Of a DNA stretch of 36,050 nucleotides, positions 35,469 to 36,050 are shown piece after piece. Origin of the DNA: Paenibacillus sp. DMB20 (GTDB lineage: Bacteria; Bacillota; Bacilli; Paenibacillales; Paenibacillaceae); NCBI RefSeq assembly GCF_000987955.1, contig NZ_LAZU01000046.1:1-36050 (forward strand), read 5' to 3'. Each line of letters opens with the position of its first letter. Within the stretch, counting starts at the first letter, position 1. A model generated the notes under the pieces. It was given only the letters and a program-made list of their open reading frames with translations. It had not been told where the DNA came from and did not search any database. The translations under genes were made by a program, and so were the position numbers.

Positions 35469-35504
35469 AAAAAAACCGTGATTGAATTTTCAATCACGGT
35501 TTTT
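35469..35504 (-). terminator. Terminator of the rRNA operon
   Basis: Minus strand CCGTGATTG and CAATCACGG form a perfect 9-bp stem (extended by A-T pairs) with a six-base loop, followed by seven T. It starts about 11 bp after the 3' end of 5S rRNA. Confidence 0.9.
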
Positions 35505-35514
35505 CAGGTTGTTC

Positions 35515-35631
35515 GCTTGGCGACGTCCTACTCTCCCGGGACCCTTCGGTCCAAGTACCATCGGCGCTGGAAGGCTTAACGGTCGTGTTCGGGATGGGTA
35601 CGCGTGGAACCCTTCCGCTATCGCCACCAAA
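35515..35631 (-). rRNA. rrf: 5S ribosomal RNA
   Basis: 117 nt on the minus strand, from TTTGGTGGCGATAGCGGAAG to GACGTCGCCAAGC, whose ends pair as helix I. The internal CCCATCCCGAACACGACC and GCGCCGATGGTACTTGG segments are standard Bacillales 5S. Full length; ends placed by analogy, within a few bases. It is the last gene of an rRNA operon; a 53-bp spacer without tRNA separates it from 23S. Confidence 0.95.
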
Positions 35632-35684
35632 CGATTCAAGGTTGAACCTTGAAAACTAGATACGAAACGTTTTGCGTTATGTTT

Positions 35685-36050
<366 letters not shown>

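Noticed and set aside
35632..35684. tRNA gene in the 23S-5S spacer
   Set aside because: The spacer is only about 53 bp and shows no cloverleaf elements.

Overview
The window looks like a chromosomal segment of a moderately GC-rich Bacillales species, most likely Paenibacillus or a close relative. The evidence is the Bacillus-type pur operon order (purEKBCSQLFMNHD) under a PurR operator and a purine riboswitch, a Bce-type two-component/ABC module, a FapR-type operator in front of fabH, and Firmicutes-style ribosome binding sites. This is an inference from gene content. Almost everything is on the minus strand; only an RpiR-family regulator and a small GlsB-like membrane protein are on the plus strand.

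Layout, left to right. 1-204: two 60-bp direct repeats and a terminator. 271-3842: malEFG maltodextrin importer without its own ATPase, followed by its control region with LacI-family-type operators (3843-4305). 4306-17944: the complete twelve-gene purine operon making IMP from PRPP, its leader (terminator, guanine riboswitch, promoter, paired PurR boxes) running up to about 18356. 18490-19649: universal stress protein, DUF1294 membrane protein and a 45-residue small protein. 19781-23023: topoisomerase III and a metallo-beta-lactamase-fold hydrolase. 23119-27708: an antimicrobial-peptide sensing and export module (BceB, BceA, kinase, regulator), with a palindromic BceR-type site in front of bceA. 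27815-28525: acyl-ACP thioesterase. 28693-31883: an amino-sugar locus with an RpiR/MurR regulator convergent with a PTS EIICB-nanE operon. 32122-32379: GlsB/YeaQ-type protein. 32581-34026: MarR regulator plus ring-cleaving dioxygenase (MhqR/MhqO-like). 34342-35322: fabH. 35515-36050: 5S rRNA and the 3' end of 23S rRNA.

The most important structural observation is that at least eight genes (malF, purN, purM twice, purL, the usp gene, topB twice, the PTS gene, nanE, the dioxygenase) are interrupted by single-base frameshifts. Ten of eleven clear cases are one extra base in an A/T homopolymer of 5-8, and removing that base restores the family sequence on both sides. This is best explained by sequencing or assembly error, so I annotate these as full-length genes with a flagged frameshift. 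I see no CRISPR array, prophage, insertion sequence or tRNA gene. I do not find an obviously new multi-gene system; the less explained items are small (a Cys-rich 28-codon ORF behind fabH, a 45-residue protein with a strong downstream hairpin, and several unexplained palindromes).
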